The notes under the pieces are model-generated. The model was not told the origin of the DNA. It was given only the letters and a program-made list of their open reading frames with translations, and made no database searches. A stretch of DNA of 64,000 nt from an uncultured Paracoccaceae bacterium (lineage in GTDB: Bacteria; Pseudomonadota; Alphaproteobacteria; Rhodobacterales; Rhodobacteraceae), in contig CAKZRP010000077.1 in assembly GCA_937146765.1 (NCBI GenBank), positions 1 to 64,000 of the forward strand. Direction: 5' to 3'. Shown piece after piece: positions 1 to 8,081 of this stretch (position 1 is its first letter; each line of letters starts with the position of its first letter). The position numbers were made by a program, and so were the translations under genes.

Positions 1-62
1 GATGACCCCCGCCCAGAAACTGAGAATGGCCGCGTAAATTCTACGACCAAGCCCCCGCAAAA

Positions 63-497
63 ATGGGGGGATTACCCATGCGCATTATTAAACTCCTCAT
101 CGCAAACCTCTTTCTGCTACAGCCTGTGTATGCGGATGTCGTTGAAGTGCCCCTGCTATCCGATGGTACGGTGAACCTCGATGCAGTGTTGTCGACCCTG
201 AGTTTCGCGTTCCCCATCCATGCAGATGGAGCGCGACCTCTCTATTTTACTGGAGAAATGCTTGGTGAGCAGTTTGCAGGGCGAGTGATTGACGTTGACT
301 TAAAGCAAGGTTTTACTCTCGCGATTGATGCTCCGACACATTCCGAGCACGGTAATTATTTGATTGCTGCATTGGCGACCGAAGTAATCTGTCTTCGGGA
401 TGGATCTTCACCTGGACTCGTGCTTTGGAACGACACAAGAAAACGTACAGGCACGATTTGGGAGGTCTCTACTTCCTGTACCAGCGTAACTGATTAA
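63..497 (+). CDS. Small secreted hypothetical protein
   Basis: I do not recognise this protein. Translation from the ATG at 78 gives about 139 residues, starting with a short basic stretch and a hydrophobic core that ends in a VYA-type signal peptidase I site before DVVEV; that start is more likely than the ATG at 63, which adds only MGGLP. The mature part is about 120 residues, rich in beta-type sequence, with two cysteines (one near the middle, one close to the C-terminus) that could form a disulphide in the periplasm. Its base composition is clearly more AT-rich than the cob and pepP genes downstream, which suggests recent acquisition. No operon partner is visible: the next gene starts about 210 bases later. 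Confidence 0.55.
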   Translation: MGGLPMRIIKLLIANLFLLQPVYADVVEVPLLSDGTVNLDAVLSTLSFAFPIHADGARPLYFTGEMLGEQFAGRVIDVDLKQGFTLAIDAPTHSEHGNYLIAALATEVICLRDGSSPGLVLWNDTRKRTGTIWEVSTSCTSVTD

Positions 498-706
498 ACT
501 CACCTAATTTGATGGCTTTTCCGAAGTAACGCACTTTCAGTGCCGAACCTCCAAAGTCAACTTCGTTGCGCGCACCAGTCCTTTGTGTCCCCGGGTGTTG
601 CCACGCCTCCCTTGCGAATTTGTTACAATGGCTTGCTAGGCGAGAGGGTACAGCTGCCTGCGCGGGCTGTTGCGCGCCGGGCCTCAGACAAGGATTCGAC
701 GCCGCC

Positions 707-1306
707 ATGTACGACCTCCTCCTGACCTTCCACGATCTCGCCCTCCTCGTCGCTGCCCTCTCCGCCCTTGCGCTGGCAGGTCATCTGGGCCTCAGCCTCA
801 AGCGCCCCGACCTCGGCCTCTGGCCGGCGGCCGAAGGCTGGCGGCATCACCTCGCCTTTGGCCTGTTTCGAGTCTTCTGCGGGGCGACGGTGGTCTTTGC
901 GTTGGCAGAGATCGGCGTCAACGGCTGGGGGCATCCGCTGCGTTACGTGGTTGGGGTGCCGGTCATGGTCCTCGCCTTCGGCATCACCCTGCGGGGCTAC
1001 CGATTCCTCGGGCTGGACAATACCTATTGCGATACCGGCGGGCTGGTCACCACCGGCATGTATGAATATTCGCGCAACCCGCAATATGTGACCTCGGTGC
1101 TGGCCACCATCGGCCTCGGCATCACCACCGGATCCTGGATCACCGTGGCTTTGGCGCTGGTGCTTTTTGCACTCTACTTCCTCTTTGTGCTGAACGAGGA
1201 ACGCTGGCTCCTTCAGGGCTACGGGCAGGCCTTTGCCGATTACATGCGCGCAACCCCGCGGTTTGTCGACGAACGCAGCCTCACCCGCCTGCGCGCCGCA
1301 CTCTGA
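707..1306 (+). CDS. Isoprenylcysteine carboxyl methyltransferase / PEMT-family membrane protein
   Basis: A 199-residue polytopic membrane protein with about five hydrophobic segments. The C-terminal half carries the signature of the ICMT/phospholipid methyltransferase family: the YSRNPQY segment, then after two membrane spans an EERWLLQGYGQAF block and a YMRATPRF end. In the family these parts bind S-adenosylmethionine at the membrane face; the acceptor substrate in bacteria is usually unknown and cannot be inferred here. The start is set at the ATG at 707 (MYDLLLTF); an upstream ATG in frame at 566 would add 47 residues that look like non-coding sequence. An AAGGA motif lies about 12 bases upstream. 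Followed by a GC-rich hairpin, so probably a single-gene transcript. Confidence 0.75.
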   Translation: MYDLLLTFHDLALLVAALSALALAGHLGLSLKRPDLGLWPAAEGWRHHLAFGLFRVFCGATVVFALAEIGVNGWGHPLRYVVGVPVMVLAFGITLRGYRFLGLDNTYCDTGGLVTTGMYEYSRNPQYVTSVLATIGLGITTGSWITVALALVLFALYFLFVLNEERWLLQGYGQAFADYMRATPRFVDERSLTRLRAAL

Positions 1307-1330
1307 TCCTGCCCCGGTCGCGACAGCACC

Positions 1331-1362
1331 AAAGGCCCCGCTGCCCCGGCAGGCGGGGCCTT
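1331..1362 (+). terminator. GC-rich hairpin after the methyltransferase gene
   Basis: A 10-bp inverted repeat (AAGGCCCCGC, 1332-1341, with GCGGGGCCTT, 1353-1362) with a smaller internal stem. It sits 25 bases after the stop codon, but only two T follow, so it is a weak or Rho-assisted terminator at best. The remaining stretch up to cobS (1363-1594) shows no convincing gene and presumably holds the cobS promoter. Confidence 0.45.
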
Positions 1363-1594
1363 GCGATATCCAGCCTTGCCAATTCTGCCCCGCCTTGCCC
1401 AGCGGATGCACAGGGCCCGGTCAAAAGCCGCGCGGCGGGCGCAAGGGGCGTATCAACACAACGGTTTCCCTTGCCCTCCCCGGCATCTTCAGGCACCAAT
1501 CCTGCGATTACGCGCAAGACGCATCCCGAGATTGACCGACGGGCCGCCCGACCGAGACGTACCGCCCGTGACAGACAAGACAAGGACTGACCCA

Positions 1595-2581
1595 ATGACC
1601 CACGGCCATCTGGACATGAACGCAAAACCGACCGAGACGATCTCGGTACGTGAGGTTTTTGGCATCGACACCGACATGACCGTGAAGGGTTTTGCCGAGC
1701 CCTCCGACCGGGTCCCGGCGATGGATCAGACCTACAAGTTCGACCCCGACACCACGATGGCGATCCTTGCAGGCTTTAGCCACAATCGTCGCGTCATGAT
1801 CCAGGGCTACCACGGCACCGGCAAATCGACCCATATCGAACAGGTCGCCGCGCGCCTCAACTGGCCCTCTGTCCGCGTGAACCTCGACAGCCATATCTCC
1901 CGGATCGACCTGATCGGCAAGGACGCAATCAAGCTGCGCGACGGCAAGCAGGTGACCGAGTTCCACGAGGGCATCCTGCCCTGGGCCCTGCGCAACCCGG
2001 TGGCGATCGTCTTTGACGAATATGACGCAGGCCGCGCCGACGTGATGTTCGTGATCCAGCGGGTGCTGGAGCATGACGGCAAGCTGACCCTGCTGGATCA
2101 GAACGAGATCATCACCCCGAACCCCTGCTTCCGCCTCTTTGCCACCGCCAATACCGTCGGCCTCGGCGATACCACCGGGCTCTATCACGGCACCCAGCAG
2201 ATCAACCAGGCCCAGATGGACCGCTGGTCGCTGGTGGCGACGCTGAACTACCTCAGCCACGATGCGGAAACCGCCATCGTCCTGTCCAAGGCGCCGCATT
2301 ACAACACCGAGAAGGGCCGCAAGCAGATCGCCCAGATGGTGACCGTGGCGGACCTGACCCGCACCGCCTTCATGAACGGCGACCTCTCCACCGTGATGAG
2401 CCCCCGGACCGTGATCAACTGGGCCCAGAACGCCGAGATCTTCCGCAATATCGGCTATGCCTTCCGCCTCTCCTTCCTCAACAAATGCGACGAGCTGGAG
2501 CGCCAGACCGTTGCGGAATTCTACCAGCGCTGCTTTGACGAGGAACTGCCGGAAAGCGCCGCCAACGTGAGCCTGGGGTAA
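1595..2581 (+). CDS. cobS: Cobaltochelatase subunit CobS (AAA+ ATPase)
   Basis: A 328-residue AAA+ ATPase matching CobS, which with CobT forms the ATP-driven motor that helps CobN insert cobalt into hydrogenobyrinic acid a,c-diamide in the aerobic cobalamin pathway. Walker A is GYHGTGKST (residues 71-79) and Walker B is VAIVFDEYD (136-144). The start is the ATG at 1595, with AAGGA eight bases upstream; the ATG at 1616 (MNAKPTETI) is the alternative and has no visible ribosome binding site. The stop overlaps the next start in a TAATG arrangement, so the following lipoprotein gene is probably translationally coupled. cobT follows about 470 bases later. cobN is not in the window. Confidence 0.95.
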   Translation: MTHGHLDMNAKPTETISVREVFGIDTDMTVKGFAEPSDRVPAMDQTYKFDPDTTMAILAGFSHNRRVMIQGYHGTGKSTHIEQVAARLNWPSVRVNLDSHISRIDLIGKDAIKLRDGKQVTEFHEGILPWALRNPVAIVFDEYDAGRADVMFVIQRVLEHDGKLTLLDQNEIITPNPCFRLFATANTVGLGDTTGLYHGTQQINQAQMDRWSLVATLNYLSHDAETAIVLSKAPHYNTEKGRKQIAQMVTVADLTRTAFMNGDLSTVMSPRTVINWAQNAEIFRNIGYAFRLSFLNKCDELERQTVAEFYQRCFDEELPESAANVSLG

Positions 2582-3042
2582 TGGCGCTTTCAAACATAGC
2601 CCGTAGGCTGGTTGCGCTGGTTGGCCTGACGATAGTAGCAGGATGTGAAACGAATAGTGCAGGCCCCGCGCCGCAAAGCAGCCCAGCCCCTGCCTCCAAG
2701 ACAACAATGCTTCCTTTCGAAAAGGACATTGAGAAGGGCGAAGCTGTGCTCTTTGGTCGTTGTGCAGGGCTATTCCTCTATCAGAATATTGTCGCCAAGA
2801 ATCCGCTGTCGAATGCGCCCAAGTCCGACGCCGAGACTGCCAAAAATCGCCTATTCGCGCTTTCTTTCCCCGGCGCTCTGGCGTCGTCGGAGAAAACGCA
2901 CGATACGTTGGCCATCGCGTATACCAAGGAGTACATTGAGCACTTCCCAGTAGAAGACTCCGCTCGCGCCTACCCTTGGCCCGCAGAGTCTCAATTGGCA
3001 CAGGACTTGAAATTCTGCATTCCCTTCACTGGGAAAGGATAG
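2581..3042 (+). CDS. Small lipoprotein encoded between cobS and cobT
   Basis: A 153-residue protein of no family I recognise. The N-terminus is a lipoprotein signal: basic ARR, a hydrophobic core, then IVAGC with the probable lipidated cysteine at residue 22. A low-complexity Pro/Ala/Ser linker follows, then a soluble domain of about 110 residues with two further cysteines (in GRCAG and KFCIP). The ATG overlaps the cobS stop (TAATG), and the stop lies four bases before the GTG of cobT, so all three are likely co-transcribed. Codon use and base composition are noticeably less GC-rich than in cobS and cobT, suggesting later insertion of this gene into the pair. A role in cobalt handling is possible but unsupported. 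Confidence 0.7.
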   Translation: MALSNIARRLVALVGLTIVAGCETNSAGPAPQSSPAPASKTTMLPFEKDIEKGEAVLFGRCAGLFLYQNIVAKNPLSNAPKSDAETAKNRLFALSFPGALASSEKTHDTLAIAYTKEYIEHFPVEDSARAYPWPAESQLAQDLKFCIPFTGKG

Positions 3043-3046
3043 GTTA

Positions 3047-4924
3047 GTGTCCAAACCAAACGACAACCCGGCAGATCCGTTCAAGAAGGCCTTGGCCGAA
3101 GCCACAAAGGTCATGGCCAATGACACGGACCTCACGGTCAGCTATTCGGTCGACCCCTCGGGCATGAGCGGCGACACCATGCGCCTACCGCAAGTCTCGC
3201 GTCGTATGACCCGCGAGGAAGTGTTGCTGGCCCGCGGCACTGCCGATGCCCTCGCCCTGCGCCGCCGCTATCACAACGAGGCGGTCGCCAACCGTTATGC
3301 CCCCTCGGGCGAGATGGCGCGCGAGCTTTATGACGCGATGGAAAGTGCCCGTTGCGAGGCCATGGGCGCCCGCGACATGCCCGGCACCGCCTCCAACATC
3401 GACGTGAAGATCCAGCACGAGGCCCTGCGCCGCGGCTACGATCAGGTGACTTCCGCCTCCGAGGCGCCGCTTGCGGTCTCGGCCGGTTATCTGATCCGCC
3501 ACCTCGCCACTGGTCGGCCGATGCCCTCGGCGGCGGCCAATGTGATGGAACTCTGGCGCGGCTTCATCGAGCAGCAGGCGGGCGAGACCCTCGGCGACCT
3601 CAATGAATTGCTGTCCGATCAGGCCGCCTTTGCCAAATTGGCGCGGCGGGTGATCTCTGACCTCGGCTATGGCGACCAGCTGGGCGACGACCCGGACGAG
3701 CTCGACGACGAGATGGACGACGAGTCCGAGGAAACCGCCGAGCAGGAGGAACAGCCCGACAGCAGCGGTCAGGACGACAGCGAGGACGAGGAGGCCGATG
3801 CCTCCCCCGAGCAGGCGCAGGAACAGCAGCAGGACGAAAGCCAGGCGCAGGTCTCCTCCGACGATATGTCCGACGAGGAAGTCACCGACGAGACCGAGAT
3901 GCCCGATGGCGAGGCCCCGCAAGAGCCGCCCGCGCCGCCCCCGGTCTCCGACGCCGATCCCGACTACCGCGTCTTCCTCGACGCCCATGACGAGGAAATC
4001 AACGCCGAAGACCTCGCTGAGCCGGCCGAGTTGGAACGGCTGCGCGCCTATCTCGACCAGCAGCTCGAACCCTTGAAAGGCGCGGTGTCGCGGCTGGCGA
4101 ACAAGCTCCAACGCCGCCTGCAGGCGCAACAGAACCGCTCCTGGGAATTCGATAAGGAAGAGGGCGTGCTTGACGCGGGCCGTCTGGCGCGTGTGGTCGC
4201 AAACCCGACCACGCCGCTGTCGTTCAAGGTGGAAAAGGACATGGAGTTCCGCGACACCGTGGTGACGCTGCTTCTGGACAATTCCGGCTCGATGCGCGGG
4301 CGGCCCATTTCCATCGCCGCGATCTGCGCCGACGTGCTCGCGCGCACACTGGAGCGCTGCAACGTGAAGGTCGAAATCCTCGGCTTCACCACCCGCGCCT
4401 GGAAGGGCGGCCTCTCACGCGAGGCCTGGCTCAACGAGGGGCGTCCGCAGCTGCCGGGGCGCCTGAACGATCTACGCCACATCATCTACAAGGGGGCCGA
4501 TGCGCCCTGGCGCCGGGTGCGCCCGAACCTTGGTCTGATGATGAAAGAGGGTCTGTTGAAAGAGAACATCGACGGCGAGGCGCTCGAATGGGCGCACCGC
4601 CGCATGATCGCCCGGCCCGAGGCGCGCAAGATCCTGATGGTGATCTCCGATGGCGCGCCGGTGGATGATTCCACCCTCTCGGTGAACCCGGCGAACTATC
4701 TGGAAAAACACCTGCGCGACGTGATCGCCATGGTGGAGAAACGCAAACAGGTAGAGCTCTTGGCGATCGGTATCGGCCACGACGTCACCCGTTACTACGA
4801 CCGTGCGGTGACGATTACGGATGTAGAGCAGCTGGCAGGGGCGATGACCGAACAGCTCGCCGCCCTGTTTGACAGCGATCCCCGTGCCCGTGCGCGGGTG
4901 ATGGGCATGCGCCGCGTCGGCTGA
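3047..4924 (+). CDS. cobT: Cobaltochelatase subunit CobT (VWA/MIDAS protein)
   Basis: A 625-residue CobT, partner of the CobS ATPase in aerobic cobalt chelation. The N-terminal third is helical, residues 211-305 form a very acidic Asp/Glu/Gln linker, and the C-terminal part is a von Willebrand A domain with the metal site motif DNSGS (411-415) and a later MVISDGAPVDD strand. The start is GTG at 3047, preceded by AAAGGA inside the end of the lipoprotein gene. Length and domain order are normal for alphaproteobacterial CobT. A strong terminator follows at once, so this ends the cobS-lipoprotein-cobT unit. Confidence 0.95.
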   Translation: MSKPNDNPADPFKKALAEATKVMANDTDLTVSYSVDPSGMSGDTMRLPQVSRRMTREEVLLARGTADALALRRRYHNEAVANRYAPSGEMARELYDAMESARCEAMGARDMPGTASNIDVKIQHEALRRGYDQVTSASEAPLAVSAGYLIRHLATGRPMPSAAANVMELWRGFIEQQAGETLGDLNELLSDQAAFAKLARRVISDLGYGDQLGDDPDELDDEMDDESEETAEQEEQPDSSGQDDSEDEEADASPEQAQEQQQDESQAQVSSDDMSDEEVTDETEMPDGEAPQEPPAPPPVSDADPDYRVFLDAHDEEINAEDLAEPAELERLRAYLDQQLEPLKGAVSRLANKLQRRLQAQQNRSWEFDKEEGVLDAGRLARVVANPTTPLSFKVEKDMEFRDTVVTLLLDNSGSMRGRPISIAAICADVLARTLERCNVKVEILGFTTRAWKGGLSREAWLNEGRPQLPGRLNDLRHIIYKGADAPWRRVRPNLGLMMKEGLLKENIDGEALEWAHRRMIARPEARKILMVISDGAPVDDSTLSVNPANYLEKHLRDVIAMVEKRKQVELLAIGIGHDVTRYYDRAVTITDVEQLAGAMTEQLAALFDSDPRARARVMGMRRVG

Positions 4925-4946
4925 CCGGAAGGGCAGCGCAACCACA

Positions 4947-4980
4947 AAAGGCCCGCCGCGCCCCCTGCGGCGGGCTTTCT
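4947..4980 (+). terminator. Terminator of the cobS-cobT unit
   Basis: Stem GCCCGCCGC (4951-4959) with GCGGCGGGC (4967-4975), preceded by AAAA and followed by TTTCT, 26 bases after the cobT stop. Typical intrinsic terminator, possibly bidirectional. Confidence 0.8.
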
Positions 4981-5378
4981 GCATCCTGCCCGAACCTCCT
5001 GCGCCTGCGGCGGGCGGGAGGCTCCCGCCCCTTTGTGCCTGCATCACAGATGCCGTCAAAAGCCTTGGGCCCGGCCGCGCGCCCTAGCGGGCGCGCGGCA
5101 CAGCGCCTGCCGCCAGCCTTATTGCACCTCCCCCTCGGGGGCCACAACAGCGCCGCGGGCCCGCAAGGGCGCGCGGCGCCGGGCCCAACGGGAGCAGCGC
5201 ATGTCTCATGCGCGAACGACGGGCGGGAGCCTCCCCCTCAACCTCACAGACATGACGCCACGGCACAGGCTTGCCTGCCGCCCGCCGATCTGGGACAAAC
5301 GCCGCAACAGCGCCCTGCCCCGCCCGCCCCACCGGCGCACCGCAGGGCCCATTCCCGAAATTGTGCAGGAGTAGAGAG
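4981..5378. repeat. Hairpin-dense intergenic stretch between cobT and pepP
   Basis: Nearly 400 bases with no credible gene. It contains three further strong inverted repeats: a 9-bp palindrome with one central base at 5012-5030; an 11-bp perfect stem around TAGC at 5074-5099; and a longer stem with one mismatch closed by a GCAA tetraloop at 5150-5179. A second copy of part of the first element (GGGCGGGAGCCTCC) lies near 5221. The pepP promoter and leader must lie at the end of this stretch. Confidence 0.6.
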
Positions 5379-7163
5379 ATGTTCCAGACCTTCGCCGTCA
5401 CCGCCCGCCCGGAGCAGGGTCCGGACCGCCTGCGCGCCCTGCGCGCCGAACTCGCCAAGGAGGGATACGACGGCTTTCTGGTGCCCCGCGCCGATGCCCA
5501 TCAGGGCGAATATGTCGCCGCCCATGACGAGCGCCTCTCCTGGCTCACCGGATTTACAGGCTCGGCCGGCTTTTGCGCCGCGCTCACCCATGTGGCCGGT
5601 GTCTTCATCGACGGGCGCTACCGCACGCAGGTGAAACAGCAGGTCGCCGATGTCTATACACCCGTGCCCTGGCCCGACGTGACCCTGGGCGACTGGCTCC
5701 TCGAGCAGCTGCCCGAGGGCGGCACCCTCGCCTATGACCCCTGGCTGCACTCCGCCCGCGAGATCCGCGAGCTCAGCATCCGCCTCGAGGGCAGCGGCAT
5801 CGCGCTTGTCGAGACGGACAACCTCGTCGACCGCATCTGGACCGACCAGCCCGCGCCGCCGATGAGGCCGGTGACCATCCATCCCGAAGGCTATGCCGGG
5901 GAAAGCGCCGCCGCCAAATCCGCCCGCCTCGCGCAGGATCTGCGCGCGGCAGGCCATGCCGCCGCCGTGCTCACCCTGCCCGACAGCATCATGTGGCTCC
6001 TCAACATTCGCGGCGCCGACATCCCGCGCAACCCGGTGGCGCATGGCTTTGCCATCCTGCGCGACGACGCTAGGGTCGAGCTCTACATGGCTGCCGAGAA
6101 GCTTGCAGGCCTCAACCTCGGCGAGGGCGTCAGCCGTCACGACCCCGAAAGCTTCCTCGCAGCCGTTGCCGGCCTCAACGGCCAGATCGCGGTGGATGAG
6201 GGCAGCCTGCCGCAGGCGCTGGCCAAGGTGCTCGGCCCGCGCATGGTGGCCGCAGGGGATCCCTGCGCCCTGCCGAAGGCGCGCAAGAACGCCGCCGAGA
6301 TCGCCGGCAGCGCCGCCGCCCACCTGCGCGACGGTGCCGCCGTGGTCGAATGCCTCGCCTGGCTCGACGCGCAGGCTCCCGGCACGGTGACCGAGATCGA
6401 CGTGGTGCAAAAGCTGGAATCCTGCCGCGCCGCCGACCCCGCCCTGCGCGATATCAGCTTTGAGACCATCGCCGGTACCGGACCCAATGGCGCCATCATG
6501 CATTACCGCGTGACCGAGGAGACCAATGCGACGCTGGAAGAGGGCCATCTTCTGGTGCTCGACAGCGGCGGGCAGTATCTGGATGGCACCACGGATATCA
6601 CCCGCACCATCGCCATCGGCACGCCCGGAACGGAAGAAGCGCAGGCCTTCACCCGCGTCCTGCAAGGCATGATCGCCGTCTCTCGCCTGCGCTGGCCGCG
6701 TGGTCTGGCCGGGCGCGATATCGAAGCCATCGGCCGCGCCCCCCTCTGGATGGCCGGTCAGGACTTCAACCACGGGCTCGGCCATGGGGTCGGCGCCTAT
6801 CTCAGCGTCCACGAAGGCCCGCAGCGCCTGTCGCGCGTCAGCCATGTGCCGCTCGAGGCCGGCATGATCCTGTCGAACGAACCCGGCTACTACCGCGAGG
6901 GCGCCTTTGGCATCCGGATCGAGAACCTGATTGTGGTGGAGGAGGCCCCGGCTCTTGACACCGCCGATGCGGACCGCAAGATGCTGGCGTGGCGCACGCT
7001 GACCTTTGCGCCCATCGACCGCCGTCTGGTGGTGCCCGGGATGTTGTCCACGGGCGAGCGGGACTGGCTCAACAGCTATCACGCAGAGGTATACCGCATC
7101 CTCGCACCGCGCCTGAGCGCGTCTGCGGCGGAGTGGCTCGGGGCGGCTTGCGCCCCGATCTGA
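5379..7163 (+). CDS. M24 family Xaa-Pro aminopeptidase
   Basis: A 594-residue cytosolic metallopeptidase that removes an N-terminal residue preceding proline. Two N-terminal creatinase-like domains (about residues 10-310) precede a pita-bread catalytic domain. All five predicted metal ligands are present: Asp395 and Asp406, His469 in GLGHGVG, Glu501 in SNEPGYY and Glu515 in IRIENL, with the spacing of the eukaryotic-type long aminopeptidase P. The start is the ATG at 5379 with GGAG seven bases upstream; the longer reading frame from 5271 would add sequence of no protein-like character. It stands alone, with DUF427 following 61 bases later on the same strand and possibly co-transcribed. Confidence 0.93.
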   Translation: MFQTFAVTARPEQGPDRLRALRAELAKEGYDGFLVPRADAHQGEYVAAHDERLSWLTGFTGSAGFCAALTHVAGVFIDGRYRTQVKQQVADVYTPVPWPDVTLGDWLLEQLPEGGTLAYDPWLHSAREIRELSIRLEGSGIALVETDNLVDRIWTDQPAPPMRPVTIHPEGYAGESAAAKSARLAQDLRAAGHAAAVLTLPDSIMWLLNIRGADIPRNPVAHGFAILRDDARVELYMAAEKLAGLNLGEGVSRHDPESFLAAVAGLNGQIAVDEGSLPQALAKVLGPRMVAAGDPCALPKARKNAAEIAGSAAAHLRDGAAVVECLAWLDAQAPGTVTEIDVVQKLESCRAADPALRDISFETIAGTGPNGAIMHYRVTEETNATLEEGHLLVLDSGGQYLDGTTDITRTIAIGTPGTEEAQAFTRVLQGMIAVSRLRWPRGLAGRDIEAIGRAPLWMAGQDFNHGLGHGVGAYLSVHEGPQRLSRVSHVPLEAGMILSNEPGYYREGAFGIRIENLIVVEEAPALDTADADRKMLAWRTLTFAPIDRRLVVPGMLSTGERDWLNSYHAEVYRILAPRLSASAAEWLGAACAPI

Positions 7164-7224
7164 TATGCGACTGTTACATTGACCGGGCAGAAGCCTTACC
7201 AAAACGAGAAGGAGGGGGAACCCG

Positions 7225-7566
7225 ATGACCAAGATCACGATCCGCAAGGCGACAGGCACCTGGGTTGTGCGCTCGGGCGGCGCCGTTCTGGGCGAAAGCG
7301 CCGAGGCGCTGGAACTCATCGAGGGCGATCTGGCCCCGGTGATCTATTTCCCGCGCGACCATATCGCCACGGCATTTCTCGACAAGAGCGACAAGACCAC
7401 CCATTGCCCGCACAAGGGCACGGCCAGCTACTATTCCATCGTCAACAAATCCTCGGTGACCGAAAACGCGGTCTGGAGCTACGAGGATCCGCTGGAGGCG
7501 GCGGCCGAGATCAAGGGCTATCTGGCCTTCGTGCTGCAGGCCTCCGTGAAGGTCGAGCAGGTCTGA
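7225..7566 (+). CDS. DUF427 family protein
   Basis: A 113-residue protein of the DUF427 family, recognised by the ARTGTW-like start (here ATGTWVVR), the central VIYFPRDHI segment, the CPHKGTASYYSI block and the WSYEDPLEAAAEIKGYLAF end. Members are small soluble beta-rich proteins of unknown function. The start is well supported by a strong AGGAGGGGG ribosome binding site 8-16 bases before the ATG. It is followed by an intrinsic terminator and may share a transcript with the peptidase gene. Confidence 0.85.
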   Translation: MTKITIRKATGTWVVRSGGAVLGESAEALELIEGDLAPVIYFPRDHIATAFLDKSDKTTHCPHKGTASYYSIVNKSSVTENAVWSYEDPLEAAAEIKGYLAFVLQASVKVEQV

Positions 7567-7610
7567 GCGCAGGGCATTCCTGCCGCAAACCCGCCAGATC
7601 AGGGGAATTG

Positions 7611-7641
7611 ACAAAGCCGGACCTAGGGTCCGGCTTTTTTG
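7611..7641 (+). terminator. Terminator after DUF427 gene
   Basis: Perfect 11-bp stem AAAGCCGGACC (7613-7623), loop TAG, GGTCCGGCTTT (7627-7637), running into a T tract. Strong intrinsic terminator 45 bases after the stop. Confidence 0.92.
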
Positions 7642-7776
7642 CAACAGGTTGTGGAAAACCTTTCTCCAGACCCCGCTCAATTCCAGAATTCCGAATGAAT
7701 ACCCGTTTTGAGGGCAATTTCTCAGGCTTTTGGAAGGCCGGTTCAACTGCCGGTCAGAGAGTCGCGCTTTGCGGTT

Positions 7777-7986
7777 TTACGCAGATTTACCATAGGCCAT
7801 CAGCACCGTCTCACTGAGGCTGCGACGCATGTTATCCGCCCCGTCCGCGCCCATAGACATCTGAGATTTGCATGATGTTTCAACAACATAGTCAATAAGT
7901 GCCGTCAGGGCGGCGCGCTCATTGTCCTGCGCTGTCTGTGTTCTCAACGATACGACCTCTGCCGGGTCGCCTGCCCAAGCCCGCAT
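7777..7986 (-). CDS. Possible small hypothetical protein, divergent from the LysR gene
   Basis: A reading frame of 69 codons from the ATG at 7986, which has GGAAG ten bases upstream; the frame remains open to an ATG at 8061 but that would overlap the start of the LysR gene region. The product is acidic-to-neutral, helical in appearance (AALTALIDYVVETSCKS) with one cysteine, and has no signal peptide or family I recognise. It reads divergently from the LysR-type regulator, an arrangement in which the regulator often controls its neighbour. Real but untested coding status; nothing else occupies 7642-8081. Confidence 0.4.
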   Translation of the reverse strand: MRAWAGDPAEVVSLRTQTAQDNERAALTALIDYVVETSCKSQMSMGADGADNMRRSLSETVLMAYGKSA

Positions 7987-8081
7987 TATTTTCTTCCACC
8001 CGATGCCCGCAATTGTTAGTCTTTTGTTAATAGAAGTGCCCCGGTTAACCTTTGTTAGCAAGTAAAAAATCTGGCGGTGTC

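Noticed and set aside
2..37. Frame ending MTPAQKLRMAA at the very start of the window
   Set aside because: Could be the end of a gene lying outside the window, but 12 codons give nothing to judge.
5244..7319. Very long - strand frame (691 codons) opposite the peptidase gene
   Set aside because: Antisense of a gene with a full set of M24 metal ligands; no protein features of its own.
8010..8070. CtrA-type site (TTAA-N7-TTAA) upstream of the LysR gene
   Set aside because: Half sites TTAA and TTAACC are present but the spacing does not fit the consensus.
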